Source of the DNA: Gardnerella coleohominis
GTDB taxonomy: Bacteria; Actinomycetota; Actinomycetes; Actinomycetales; Bifidobacteriaceae
Assembly: GCF_002896555.1 (NCBI RefSeq)
Contig: NZ_MNLH01000005.1
Span: 1-64,000 of the forward strand
Reading direction: 5' to 3'
DNA length: 64,000 nt
Shown here one piece after another: positions 54,029 through 62,856 of the stretch. How positions within the stretch are numbered: the stretch's first letter is position 1; every line of letters begins with the position of its first letter. The position numbers and the translations under genes are program-made. The notes under the pieces were generated by a model. That model saw only the letters and a program-made list of their open reading frames with translations. It made no database searches and had not been told where the DNA came from.

Positions 54029-54577
54029 ATGTCTAAATTAAATAACACGAAAGTTATCACCGGTAAAAACACGCGTCTTTCCTATTTCAACGGTTGGGAG
54101 CCAAAATCTATTAACGGCGGCCCTGAAAAATACAGTGTTTCACTGCTTATCCCTAAAAGTGATGTTGAAACGATTACGGCTATTGAGAAAGCTATTGATG
54201 CTGCGATTGAGGAAGGTGTCGGCAAGTTCGGCGGTAAAAAACCAAACAAGGCTGCTCTTAAAACACCACTGAGGGACGGGGATATTGAGCGTGATGATGA
54301 AGCGTATAAAGGACATTATTTTATTAACGCGAACTCAACCACGGCTCCGCAGATTGTAGACAAGCAGGTAAAACCAATCATGGATCGCAGTGAAGTGTAT
54401 TCAGGCTGCTATGCGAGGGTTTCCATCAACTTTTACGCGTTTAACTCTAACGGTAATAAGGGAGTTGCTTGCGGTCTTGGCAATATTCAAAAGATTCGAG
54501 ACGGTGAGCCACTCGGCGGACGTAGTCTCGCAACCGATGATTTTACGACTTTAGAAGATGATGATTTTCTAGCATAA
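54029..54577 (+). CDS. DUF2815 phage single-stranded DNA-binding-like protein
   Basis: A 182-residue protein. Family parts: RLSYFNGWEPKSINGG, KYSVSLLIPKSD, GHYFINANSTTAPQIVD, YSGCYARVSINFYAFN. The C-terminus is acidic (TLEDDDFLA), as in SSB proteins that recruit partners. It lies 4 nt after DUF2800 and before the polymerase. DNA binding is inferred from fold similarity known for the family. Confidence 0.8.
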   Translation: MSKLNNTKVITGKNTRLSYFNGWEPKSINGGPEKYSVSLLIPKSDVETITAIEKAIDAAIEEGVGKFGGKKPNKAALKTPLRDGDIERDDEAYKGHYFINANSTTAPQIVDKQVKPIMDRSEVYSGCYARVSINFYAFNSNGNKGVACGLGNIQKIRDGEPLGGRSLATDDFTTLEDDDFLA

Positions 54578-54593
54578 GGAGCGTGAGTTAATT

Positions 54594-54686
54594 ATGGAAA
54601 TTGTTATAGCGGTTTTTATTTCAGTGTTTATAGGAGTATTACTTCTTGATTTCACGGTAAAGAAACTCGTGAGTCTTTACGTTGAT
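54594..54686 (+). CDS. possible 30-residue membrane peptide
   Basis: ATG at 54594, one membrane helix (IVIAVFISVFIGVLLLDF) and a charged tail. An aaggag lies 13 nt upstream, which is far. May not be real. Confidence 0.3.
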
Positions 54687-54753
54687 ATTAAACACATTCT
54701 AAATAGGAATTAGAAGATTCCTGAAAATAGGATTTAGAAGATTCTATAAGTGG

Positions 54754-54780
54754 GGTGGCAGGTTTTCTGTCACCTCTTTT
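54754..54780 (+). terminator. terminator-like hairpin before polA
   Basis: ggtggca/tgtcacc around gttttc, followed by tctttta. Confidence 0.6.
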
Positions 54781-54802
54781 ATTAACTTGGAGGTGATGTA
54801 AT

Positions 54803-57706
54803 TTGGAAAATTTGAGTGTGGATTTGGAAACGTTTTCGAGTGTAAATCTTGGTAAATGTGGGGTTTACAAGTATGCAGAATCGGATGATTTTGAGATACT
54901 GCTTTTTGGCTACAGTGTGGACGGTAGTGAAGTTAAAGTCGTTGATTTAGCGCAAGGTGAAACCATACCCGAGGTTGTGCTTTCCGCTTTAACAGATGAA
55001 ACAGTAACCAAGTGGGCGTTTAACGCTCAGTTTGAAAGAGTCTGCTTATCACGCTACCTGCGAGATAAAGGCATCAATGTTAACCCTGGTCAGACAGTGA
55101 AAAGTGAAGGCTTGTTTTTAAACCCAAGCTCCTGGCATTGCACAATGATCTGGTCAGCCACACTGGGGCTTCCCATGTCTTTGGAAAGCGTGGGAGCAGT
55201 ACTGGGGCTTGATAAGCAGAAACTCACTGAAGGTAAGAATCTTATTAAATACTTCTGCCTACCGTGTAATCCTACGAAAGTAAACGGTGGAAGAACAAGA
55301 AACAAGTATTTTCACGATAAGGAAAAGTGGGAGCTGTTTAAATCGTATAACAAGCGTGATGTGGAAGTTGAGATGAGTATTCAAGAAAAGCTCTCACGCT
55401 TTCCCGTGCCAGACTTTTTATGGCAGGAGTTTTATCTCGACCAAACTATTAACGATCGTGGGATTGAAATAGATTCTCTTTTCGTTGATTCAGCTATAAA
55501 ACTCGACCAGGAGGTGAAAACGCATCTCGTGAGTGAGATTAAACATGTTACAGGTTTAGAAAACCCGAATTCAGTGTTACAAATGCGCTCTTGGCTTAAA
55601 AAGCATGGTCTTGAAATGGAGTCGCTTGGTAAAAAAGAAGTCGCTAAAGAGCTTAAAACAGTGGGTAAAGAGTTGGCGGAAGTGTTGCGGCTTCGTCAGC
55701 AGCTTGCTAAATCATCGGTGAAAAAGTATACGGTGATGAAAAACGCTGCATGCATGGATTATCGGGAGCGTGGCATGTTTCGCTTCTATGGTGCAAACCG
55801 TACAGGAAGGTTTGCGGGAAGGCTCGTGCAATTACAAAACCTGCCACAAAACCATTTTCCTGATCTAGCGGAGGCTAGAAGTCTTGTTAAACAAGGAAAT
55901 GTTGAAGCGTTGGAAATGCTTTATGAGGATATTCCGGATACTTTATCCCAGCTTATTCGCACTGCTTTTATTCCACGCACGGGATTTAAGTTTATTGTCG
56001 CGGACTTTTCAGCAATCGAAGCTAGAGTCCTTGCCTGGCTTGCAGGTGAAAAATGGCGTATGCGAGTATTCGCGGAAGGTAAAGACATCTACTGCTCGTC
56101 AGCCTCTCAAATGTTTGGCGTACCTGTTGAAAAACACGGAGTAAACGGGCACCTGCGGCAGAAAGGTAAGATAGCGGAACTTGCTTGTATTGCTGAAGGT
56201 GAACTTGTACTCACAGATGAAGGGCTTGTTCCAATTGAAGAAGTCACTACAAAACAAAAAGTGTGGGACGGAGAAAACTGGGTCAACCATAACGGAGTTG
56301 TTTTTAAGGGTGTAAAGGAGGTAATCGAGTATGAAGGACTTAGAGCAACACCAGACCATCTCGTCTGGGTTAAAGGGAAACCGAAGCCAATACGGTTTAT
56401 TGAATCCGCCATCTGCAAAACACATCTCATACAAACCGGAGATGGTCGGAGAACAATACGGCTGGGTGAAAATCATAAGTGCAGAGAAACACTGGAATCA
56501 AAAGCAAAACCACTGTTATGTATTGACACAATGCGTAGGGTGCGGAAGCGTTCAATGGCAGGACTTAAACAGTCTAAAGTCGGGCAAATCAAAAGGGTGT
56601 CAAGCTTGCTCGCAGCCGAAACAAATACCAATATGGTTAGAAAAGCGGCTAAGTGCTGCGAAACAGCGATGCATCAATCCAAGAGATCCAAATTACAAAA
56701 ACTATGGTGCAAGAGGGATAAAGTGGTGCTTCCATTCTGTTTTAGAAGCAGGCTTGTGGATTTTACAAGAGGTAGACAATGTGCGAAAAGACTGGGAATT
56801 AGATCGGATAAATACAAACGGCAACTACGAAAAAGGAAATATCCGCTTTGTTCCAAGAATAGTCAATCAAAACAACAAGCAGAACGCTATCCTAACACGG
56901 TGGGAGCAACAATATTGGCCATACGCAAGATCGGTAGTTACAAGAATGCTATCGAAAGGAATGGGCAGAGAAGAAATCATATCAAGAGCAAATACAGCTG
57001 TAGAACAACACAGAAAAAACTGGCGTTTAATCGAAGCAAGGCTCGAGTTTATGACATACGAAATGCCGGACCAAATCATCGTTTTACCGTATCGGGGAAG
57101 CTCGTGCATAACTGTGGCTACGGTGGTGCAGTAGGAGCATTAAAGGCAATGGGTGCTCTTGATATGGGTTTACATGAAGATGGTTTGCAACAGTTGGTTA
57201 ATGATTGGAGATCTGCTAATCCGCATATTGTTTCATTGTGGTGGGATGTGGACAGAGCGGTAAAACAGTGTGTGCGCGAACACGTATCTGTGCGAACACA
57301 CAATATTGTGTTCACTTATAAGAGTGGGTTTCTTATCATCGAACTGCCTTCGAAAAGATGCCTTTACTATGTGAAGCCACGTGTGGAAGAAAACAAGTAT
57401 GGTGGTGAATCAGTCACCTATGAGGGTGTGGGGTCTACTAAAAAATGGGAGCGGCTGGAAAGCTACGGTCCTAAATTTGTGGAAAACATTACGCAAGCTA
57501 TAGCTCGTGACATTCTCATCTATGCTATGCAAACGCTGAAAGAATATCGCATCGTCGCGCACGTGCATGATGAAGCCATTATCGAAACCGATAAGAATGT
57601 GAGTGTTCAAAGCGTGTGTGAGCTCATGGGAAGAACACCACCTTGGGCGGAAGGGCTTGTTTTACGAGCTGACGGCTACGAGTGCGAGTTTTACAAAAAA
57701 GATTAA
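54803..57706 (+). CDS. phage family A DNA polymerase containing an intein
   Basis: A 967-residue precursor from a TTG start (ggaggtg 7 nt before). After splicing about 658 residues remain, the usual phage length. The N-terminal 3'-5' exonuclease begins SVDLETFSS. The polymerase has motif A DFSAIEARVLAWLAGE, motif B KGKIAELA-CGYGGAVG and motif C VAHVHDEAIIE. The intein (residues 462-770) splits motif B between Ala 461 and Cys 771, a conserved active-site position where inteins survive because loss must be precise. It copies the phage genome. Without splicing the enzyme would be inactive. A further gene for an HNH endonuclease overlaps the intein in another frame. Confidence 0.92.
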   Translation: MENLSVDLETFSSVNLGKCGVYKYAESDDFEILLFGYSVDGSEVKVVDLAQGETIPEVVLSALTDETVTKWAFNAQFERVCLSRYLRDKGINVNPGQTVKSEGLFLNPSSWHCTMIWSATLGLPMSLESVGAVLGLDKQKLTEGKNLIKYFCLPCNPTKVNGGRTRNKYFHDKEKWELFKSYNKRDVEVEMSIQEKLSRFPVPDFLWQEFYLDQTINDRGIEIDSLFVDSAIKLDQEVKTHLVSEIKHVTGLENPNSVLQMRSWLKKHGLEMESLGKKEVAKELKTVGKELAEVLRLRQQLAKSSVKKYTVMKNAACMDYRERGMFRFYGANRTGRFAGRLVQLQNLPQNHFPDLAEARSLVKQGNVEALEMLYEDIPDTLSQLIRTAFIPRTGFKFIVADFSAIEARVLAWLAGEKWRMRVFAEGKDIYCSSASQMFGVPVEKHGVNGHLRQKGKIAELACIAEGELVLTDEGLVPIEEVTTKQKVWDGENWVNHNGVVFKGVKEVIEYEGLRATPDHLVWVKGKPKPIRFIESAICKTHLIQTGDGRRTIRLGENHKCRETLESKAKPLLCIDTMRRVRKRSMAGLKQSKVGQIKRVSSLLAAETNTNMVRKAAKCCETAMHQSKRSKLQKLWCKRDKVVLPFCFRSRLVDFTRGRQCAKRLGIRSDKYKRQLRKRKYPLCSKNSQSKQQAERYPNTVGATILAIRKIGSYKNAIERNGQRRNHIKSKYSCRTTQKKLAFNRSKARVYDIRNAGPNHRFTVSGKLVHNCGYGGAVGALKAMGALDMGLHEDGLQQLVNDWRSANPHIVSLWWDVDRAVKQCVREHVSVRTHNIVFTYKSGFLIIELPSKRCLYYVKPRVEENKYGGESVTYEGVGSTKKWERLESYGPKFVENITQAIARDILIYAMQTLKEYRIVAHVHDEAIIETDKNVSVQSVCELMGRTPPWAEGLVLRADGYECEFYKKD
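56186..57112 (+). other. intein in the DNA polymerase (309 residues)
   Basis: Residues 462-770 of the precursor. Block A CIAEGELVLTDEGLVPIEEV with Cys 1; block B LRATPDHLVWV with the T-x-x-H motif; block F ARVYDIRNAGPNHRFTVSG and block G LVHN followed by Cys +1. All catalytic splicing residues are present. Between block B (ends near 56380) and block F (starts near 57040) the frame encodes about 215 residues rich in Lys and Arg with no endonuclease motif (no LAGLIDADG, no in-frame HNH). This part is open by frame but looks like the shadow of the overlapping gene. Confidence 0.9.
56331..57134 (+). CDS. HNH homing endonuclease nested in the intein in a different frame
   Basis: A 267-residue protein read in the +1 frame relative to the polymerase. 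The ATG at 56331 follows aaaggaggt (56314-56322) by 8 nt, a strong ribosome site within the intein coding DNA. From about residue 38 it matches phage HNH enzymes: VGEQYGWVKIIS, a zinc ribbon (CVGCG ... CQACS), INPRDPNYKNYGARGIKWC, WELDRINTNGNYEKGNIRFV and a Q-N-N-K tail. It ends 22 nt past the intein into the extein. Family members cut DNA at intein- or intron-less sites. The first 38 residues are shared DNA with intein block B, so the start signals were borrowed from the host gene. Confidence 0.85.
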   Translation: MKDLEQHQTISSGLKGNRSQYGLLNPPSAKHISYKPEMVGEQYGWVKIISAEKHWNQKQNHCYVLTQCVGCGSVQWQDLNSLKSGKSKGCQACSQPKQIPIWLEKRLSAAKQRCINPRDPNYKNYGARGIKWCFHSVLEAGLWILQEVDNVRKDWELDRINTNGNYEKGNIRFVPRIVNQNNKQNAILTRWEQQYWPYARSVVTRMLSKGMGREEIISRANTAVEQHRKNWRLIEARLEFMTYEMPDQIIVLPYRGSSCITVATVVQ

Positions 57707-57717
57707 AAAAATTTTAG

Positions 57718-57778
57718 GAGCAGGGTTAAAAACCTGCTCTTTTTCTTTGCCTGTGATTTAGAAGGCAATACCGCCTTC
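57718..57778 (+). terminator. terminator plus second hairpin (phage motif, copy 2)
   Basis: gagcagg/cctgctc with a T run, the shared 19-nt word at 57739-57757, then stem gaaggc/gccttc. Same layout as 52321-52383. Confidence 0.7.
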
Positions 57779-57803
57779 AAAAAGAACGTAAAAGGATACG
57801 CGA

Positions 57804-57857
57804 ATGACTATTAAAAACAATATTAGTAAGCAAAAACGTGGCGTTAAAGGAGACTAA
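57804..57857 (+). CDS. possible 17-residue leader peptide
   Basis: ATG at 57804 with aaaagga before it, reading MTIKNNISKQKRGVKGD and stopping 2 nt before the next GTG start. It may couple translation to the DUF4406 gene; may not be a functional product. Confidence 0.3.
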   Translation: MTIKNNISKQKRGVKGD

Positions 57858-57859
57858 AA

Positions 57860-58228
57860 GTGGGTAAGTCTTATAAAAAGCATTTAGAAACAACACCGAA
57901 CTTTAAGCCTATCGTCTACATTTGTGCTCCCTACCGTGGAGATAAGGAGAAAAACGTTGAGCACGCTATCCGGTGTGCGGCTTACGCGTATTCACGCGGA
58001 GCAATCCCTATCACTCCACACCTGCTTTTCCCGTTCATGGATGATGAGAATCAAAAGCATAGAGGGGATGCGATGTTTATGGACATTATCCTCTTAGGCA
58101 AGTGCAACGAGCTGTGGGTGTTCGGGGAGAAAATCACAGGCGGCATGCAAGTAGAAATCAATCTGGCAGAAAAACGCAGGCAGCCGATTAAGTATTTTAC
58201 GGATAAGGATTTAGGGGGTGAATATTGA
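57860..58228 (+). CDS. DUF4406 protein (nucleoside deoxyribosyltransferase-like)
   Basis: A 122-residue protein with a Rossmann-like fold: PIVYICAPYRGDKEKNVEHA, AIPITPHLLFPFMDD, LLGKCNELWVFGEKITGGMQ with the Gly-rich and Glu features of deoxyribosyltransferases. Known in Firmicutes phages next to polymerase and primase. A nucleotide-related role is inferred. Overlaps the primase start by 1 nt. Confidence 0.75.
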   Translation: MGKSYKKHLETTPNFKPIVYICAPYRGDKEKNVEHAIRCAAYAYSRGAIPITPHLLFPFMDDENQKHRGDAMFMDIILLGKCNELWVFGEKITGGMQVEINLAEKRRQPIKYFTDKDLGGEY

Positions 58229-60441
58229 TGCTTGAATGCAAAATTTATACAGCTTCCTGTGTGGGAAACAGTAGTAACTGCTTGTATCCTGACGAAATAA
58301 AAGTCTGTGATCGAGATAGCTTTAATAAGGCTATCTCTTTTGACCATGTCACAGCACAATTTACTAACAGTTATAGGTCTAAAGATAATTTTCTCTCATC
58401 TACCTGTATTCCGATGGACTGTGATAACGACCATTCTGATGTTGGTAAAGACTGGGTGACGCCTTTTGATGTTGCTTTAGCGTTTCCGAACGTGTGCTTT
58501 TACGCGTCTTATAGTAGAAACCACATGAAAGACAAGCATGGGAAGTGTGCAAGGCCACGTTTTCACGTGTATTTTCCAATTGAAGAAGTAAGCGATGCTA
58601 AAGCTTATGTGGAGCTTAAAACAAGGATTCAATCAGTATTCCCGTATTTTGACAGTAACGCTCTTGATGCGGCACGTTTTCTCTACGGTGTTAAAACTCC
58701 GCAGGTAGAACTTTACGAGGGTGAAAAAACAATTACTGATTTTCTCTCGGAAGAAGATTTCAGTGAATTTGATGCAGGAACAGAAGAAATACCATCAGGG
58801 CAGAGAAACTCTAGGCTTAGTCATATTGCAGGAAAACTCATCAAACGTTATGGTGCGACAGATGAAACACATGAGAAGTTTTTGAGTGAAGCAGAACGGT
58901 GCAATCCTCCTTTGCCTGACGCAGAATTATCTAAAATCTGGTATTCGGCTAAAAAGTTCGGGCTTAAAGTAGCAAGTCAAGAAGGTTATATTCCGCCTAG
59001 CGAGTATGGCAAAAGCTATGAGGAGTATAAGCCTGATGATTTAACAGATATTGCGATGGCTGAGGTTTTTGCCAAACATAACAAGAATAAGGCTGTTTAT
59101 ACGATGTCTGCCGGCTGGCTTTACTGGACGGGCAAGAAGTGGGAAGCGTCTGAGCTTAAAGTTATGAAACTTTACATGCTTATTGCTAAAAAGGTTTTGA
59201 AGAATGCCGGTGTTGAGTTTAAGACAGCTTACGAACAGTTCATTCAAGCTGAATCATCAGGTGATAAAGAGCAGGCGGATAAAGCAAAGAGTGAAGTGAA
59301 TCGAGCAAAGCAGTATCTTTCGTTTGCTAAGAAGATGAATGATCACAGTAAAGTGTCCGGGATATTAAAGCTTGCTAAATCCATGCTGGAAGTTGCAAAC
59401 GAAGAACTGGATCGTGATGCTTTCATTCTAAACACGCCTTGCGGAATCGTGGATTTAAAGACAGGCATGCTAAAAGCACATGATCCGTGTTTGTACTGTA
59501 CGAAAATGACCGCTGTTTGTCCTTCACAGGAGAACATGGGATTGTGGCAGACAACGCTTGATATGGTTACCGCAGGTGATAAAGAGTTTCAGACATTTCT
59601 TCAAAGCCATGCGGGTAGTACGCTTATAGGTCAAGTGTTTGAAGAATCGCTTTTGCTAGTGTACGGGTCAGGCGGTAACGGTAAGTCGACCGTGTTTAAT
59701 GCGGAAGCACATGTGCTTGGAGATTATGCGGGGAAAATACCTGCGGAGTCTTTAACCACTCGGGCTAAAAACGTGAAGGTGGATTTAGCGGAGCTTTGCG
59801 GTAAAAGGTTTATTCTTGCCTCTGAAACCGAGGAAGGACAAAGGCTTTCTATTTCCATGCTGAAACAGATAGCAAGCGTGGATGATATTTCAGCTGAGAG
59901 GAAATATTATGCTCCTTTTACGTTTACACCAAGCCACTCAACTATTCTCTACACGAACCATCTGCCGAAAGTCGGTTCGAACGATAAGGGAACGTGGCGG
60001 AGAATCTTTGTTGCACCGTTTACGAAAGAAATCAAGAATCCGAAAACAGACTATGTTGATGAACTTTTGCGAAAAGCAGGTGGTGCAATACTTCAATGGA
60101 TGATTGAAGGAGCCAAGCTTTATATCCAAAACAGTTATAAATTCCCTACTTGTAAGGTGGTAGAGCAGGCTAAGGACGCTTATCGGGCTGAAAACGACTG
60201 GATAGGCCATTTCATCACTGATTATTGCATTAAGGGCGTGAATGAAACGGAGATGAGTAGGAGTCTTTACTTGTCTTACCGTCAGTGGGCAAATCTTAAT
60301 GGTGAATATGTTAGAAACGATAGGGATTTTTCTAAGGCTTTACTGTTAGCGGGTTATAGCAAAAAACGGACGGGTAAAGGGTATCAGTGGTGTGGGCTTT
60401 CCATTAATCCTAATTTGCAGGCACAGGAGGATTTTCTTTGA
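58228..60441 (+). CDS. phage primase-helicase (P4/D5 type)
   Basis: A 737-residue protein from the ATG at 58228. The N-terminal primase-like part has CIPMDCDNDHSD and RPRFHVYFPI (AEP-type metal site). A PriCT-like helix bundle follows (LSHIAGKLIKRYGATDE). The D5_N part precedes an SF3 helicase: Walker A VYGSGGNGKSTVFNAE, Walker B FILASETEEG, sensor ILYTNHLPKVGSNDKGTWRR. It unwinds the phage origin and primes it. It lies directly before a non-coding region that may hold the origin. Confidence 0.88.
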   Translation: MLECKIYTASCVGNSSNCLYPDEIKVCDRDSFNKAISFDHVTAQFTNSYRSKDNFLSSTCIPMDCDNDHSDVGKDWVTPFDVALAFPNVCFYASYSRNHMKDKHGKCARPRFHVYFPIEEVSDAKAYVELKTRIQSVFPYFDSNALDAARFLYGVKTPQVELYEGEKTITDFLSEEDFSEFDAGTEEIPSGQRNSRLSHIAGKLIKRYGATDETHEKFLSEAERCNPPLPDAELSKIWYSAKKFGLKVASQEGYIPPSEYGKSYEEYKPDDLTDIAMAEVFAKHNKNKAVYTMSAGWLYWTGKKWEASELKVMKLYMLIAKKVLKNAGVEFKTAYEQFIQAESSGDKEQADKAKSEVNRAKQYLSFAKKMNDHSKVSGILKLAKSMLEVANEELDRDAFILNTPCGIVDLKTGMLKAHDPCLYCTKMTAVCPSQENMGLWQTTLDMVTAGDKEFQTFLQSHAGSTLIGQVFEESLLLVYGSGGNGKSTVFNAEAHVLGDYAGKIPAESLTTRAKNVKVDLAELCGKRFILASETEEGQRLSISMLKQIASVDDISAERKYYAPFTFTPSHSTILYTNHLPKVGSNDKGTWRRIFVAPFTKEIKNPKTDYVDELLRKAGGAILQWMIEGAKLYIQNSYKFPTCKVVEQAKDAYRAENDWIGHFITDYCIKGVNETEMSRSLYLSYRQWANLNGEYVRNDRDFSKALLLAGYSKKRTGKGYQWCGLSINPNLQAQEDFL

Positions 60442-60838
60442 TGGAAAACACGGTAAAACTGAAAGATACTTCCTGAAAAATGTATTGGCGTGTAGGCAAA
60501 TGTTTTACATGGTAAAAACCGGGTTCAGAGAAAAATGCTCTATGAGATTTTTTCATACACGAAAATAGGCGTTGCCTACACGCTACCATGCACGTTTTCA
60601 AGAAAGAAAAGCCTGATAAATAGGGGTTTTGTATTGTAGTGTACCCTTTTTCTTTACTTTTTATATAAGAAGAAAAAATAAAAGAAATATAAGTGTATAT
60701 AGAGAAAAGTAAAAGATGGGTCTAAAGCATACATGGCTACACAAATAACATTCGCCTGATGTAAACGGGCAAAACCAACGAATGAAACAACACTATCCAA
60801 TAAATGAAAAATAAGATTTGAGAAAGGTGGAATAAACC
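60442..60838. other. non-coding region with inverted repeat, candidate phage origin
   Basis: A perfect 12-bp inverted repeat gcgtgtaggcaa (60488-60499) and ttgcctacacgc (60572-60583) is followed by a purine/pyrimidine-skewed AT-rich stretch (60640-60715) with tttttatata and tatatagag. No gene is supported. Placement after the primase-helicase gene and strong AT content suit an origin. Confidence 0.4.
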
Positions 60839-61174
60839 ATGATTAACAAAAATGAGAGAACAGTAGAAACCTACAAGCAAGCAGGAGCAACAATGCGACT
60901 GACTAAGAGTCTGATTAGCCAATTAGTGGTCGATATTAGCCCGGTGCTTTTAGCGAAAGATCAAGACAGACTGCTAAAAGCCATGAACATGATTGATGAA
61001 GTATCCTCACACGCTGAGGACAACATGTTCAAAGATCACCCACAATTAAACAATCACTATATTGACGTGTTTTACGGCGATGTTTCCGATGAGCCGAGAA
61101 ACGAAGTTGATAAGAAAATAATCGAGATGGCAAAAGAGGTATCTGATGGGCTTTTTACGAGAAAAGGAAACTGA
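60839..61174 (+). CDS. phage protein of unknown function
   Basis: A 111-residue helical protein; the start follows aaaggtgg by 8 nt. Contains RLLKAMNMIDEVSSHAEDNM. Overlaps the VRR-NUC gene by 29 nt. Not recognised. Confidence 0.6.
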   Translation: MINKNERTVETYKQAGATMRLTKSLISQLVVDISPVLLAKDQDRLLKAMNMIDEVSSHAEDNMFKDHPQLNNHYIDVFYGDVSDEPRNEVDKKIIEMAKEVSDGLFTRKGN

Positions 61175-61436
61175 GCGAAAACTCGTCCGTGATGTTAAAG
61201 CTTCGGGAGGGCTTTGTTTAAAGCTTACAAGTCCTTCCGTTGACGGGCTTCCTGACAGGCTGGTTTTACTTAACGGCGGGAAGATTGGTTTTGTGGAGCT
61301 TAAAGCACCGGGTAAAAAGCCTAGAGTTTTACAGGTGAAACGGATGAAGGATTTACAGGCTTTAGGTTTTAAGGTTTTCGTGGTTGATGACAGGAGTCAG
61401 ATTGGAGGTGTGATTGATGCGATACGAGCCACATGA
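61146..61436 (+). CDS. VRR-NUC domain nuclease
   Basis: A 96-residue single-domain nuclease: GLPDRLVLLNGGKIGFVELK with the PD and E-x-K residues, then QVKRMKDLQALGFKVFVVDD. VRR-NUC enzymes cut branched DNA (Holliday or flap). Common before an SNF2-type helicase in prophages, which it overlaps by 20 nt. Confidence 0.88.
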   Translation: MGFLREKETERKLVRDVKASGGLCLKLTSPSVDGLPDRLVLLNGGKIGFVELKAPGKKPRVLQVKRMKDLQALGFKVFVVDDRSQIGGVIDAIRAT

Positions 61437-62856
61437 GTATCAAAAGTATGCGACTGATTTTATTATCACACACCCAGCGTCAGCGGTTTTGCTTGAAATG
61501 GGACTTGGTAAGAGTGTGATAAGTCTTACAGCAATTAACGACCTGATGCTTGACTCATTTGATGTTTCCAGGACTCTTGTTATCGCTCCTCTTAGGGTTG
61601 CAAACACTACGTGGCCTTTAGAGTTAGAAAAGTGGGAGCATTTAAAACACTTGACTTATTCTGTGGTAACAGGCAGTGAGAAGGAGCGGATTCAAGCACT
61701 AAAAACGCCTGCTCACGTTTATATTATTAACCGTGAAAACGTGGAGTGGCTGATAATGAAAAGCGGCCTACCGTTTAATTTTGACATGGTTGTGATAGAT
61801 GAGCTTTCAAGTTTTAAATCATATCAGGCGAAACGTTTTAAAGCATTACTGAAGGCTAGGCCGAAAGTTAAAAGGATTGTAGGTCTTACGGGAACTCCTT
61901 CTTCTAACGGGCTTATGGATTTGTGGGCTGAGTTTAGACTGCTTGATATGGGTGAAAGACTAGGCCGTTATATTACGTATTATCGGCAGAACTTTTTTAA
62001 TCCTGATAAGCGTAACCAGCACATGGTTTTTTCTTATAAGCCTAAAGATGGTGCTGAGAGTTTAATCTATAAGCAGATAGCTGATATTACGATTTCGATG
62101 AAGTCGAAAGACTATTTGAAAATGCCGGCGTGTGTGATAAACGAGGTGAAAGTAGAGTTATCCGGTAATGAGCGAAAACTCTATGATGAGCTGAAACAGG
62201 ATATGGTGGTGTCGTTGGAGGGTAAAGAGATTGATGCGATTAACGCAGCGTCTCTTTCAAATAAGCTTCTTCAAATGGCAGGCGGCGCGGTTTATAACGA
62301 GAAAAAAGAAAGCGTTCATATTCATGATCGTAAGCTTGATGCTTTAGAGGATTTAATTGAGGCTGCTAACGGTAAACCGGTGCTTGTAGCTTACTGGTTT
62401 AAGCATGATCTTGAGCGGATTAAGAAACGTTTTAACGTGCGTGAGATTAAAACGAGTGCTGATATTGCTGACTGGAATGCCGGCATGATTCCTGTAGCAT
62501 TGATTCACCCGGCTTCCGCAGGTCATGGTCTTAACCTACAGGCTGGCGGTTCAACTCTTATCTGGTTTTCCCTGACTTGGAGTTTGGAACTTTACCAGCA
62601 AACGAACGCTAGGCTTAACCGTCAGGGGCAAACCGGCACGGTTGTAATCCATCACATCATCACTAAGAACACGATTGATGAGGATGTGATGAGGGCTTTA
62701 AGCATGAAGGCTAAAGTGCAGGATGCTTTAATCGAGTCGGTTAAAGCAAGACTATCAATTAATGAAGTGAGGGAAAGGGGTTCTAGAGAGAACTTACCTC
62801 AAAATGGAGGTAAGAATGAACAAAAAAGAATACTTACGGCAAGCCTATCTTCTTGA
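61417..62856 (+). CDS. SNF2-family DNA helicase, phage type
   Basis: A 479-residue ATPase; ATG at 61417 with ggaggtg before it. Helicase motifs: Q-region YEPHEYQKYATDFII, Walker A EMGLGKSVISL, Walker B VVIDELSSFK, motif III GLTGTPSSNGLMDLW, motif V-VI HGLNLQAGG and QTNARLNRQGQTG. It remodels DNA-protein complexes in phage replication or recombination, likely with VRR-NUC. Confidence 0.88.
   Translation: MRYEPHEYQKYATDFIITHPASAVLLEMGLGKSVISLTAINDLMLDSFDVSRTLVIAPLRVANTTWPLELEKWEHLKHLTYSVVTGSEKERIQALKTPAHVYIINRENVEWLIMKSGLPFNFDMVVIDELSSFKSYQAKRFKALLKARPKVKRIVGLTGTPSSNGLMDLWAEFRLLDMGERLGRYITYYRQNFFNPDKRNQHMVFSYKPKDGAESLIYKQIADITISMKSKDYLKMPACVINEVKVELSGNERKLYDELKQDMVVSLEGKEIDAINAASLSNKLLQMAGGAVYNEKKESVHIHDRKLDALEDLIEAANGKPVLVAYWFKHDLERIKKRFNVREIKTSADIADWNAGMIPVALIHPASAGHGLNLQAGGSTLIWFSLTWSLELYQQTNARLNRQGQTGTVVIHHIITKNTIDEDVMRALSMKAKVQDALIESVKARLSINEVRERGSRENLPQNGGKNEQKRILTASLSS

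Noticed and set aside
56400..57040. In-frame endonuclease domain in the intein
   Set aside because: The intein frame here has no LAGLIDADG, HNH or GIY motif; all HNH features are in the other frame.
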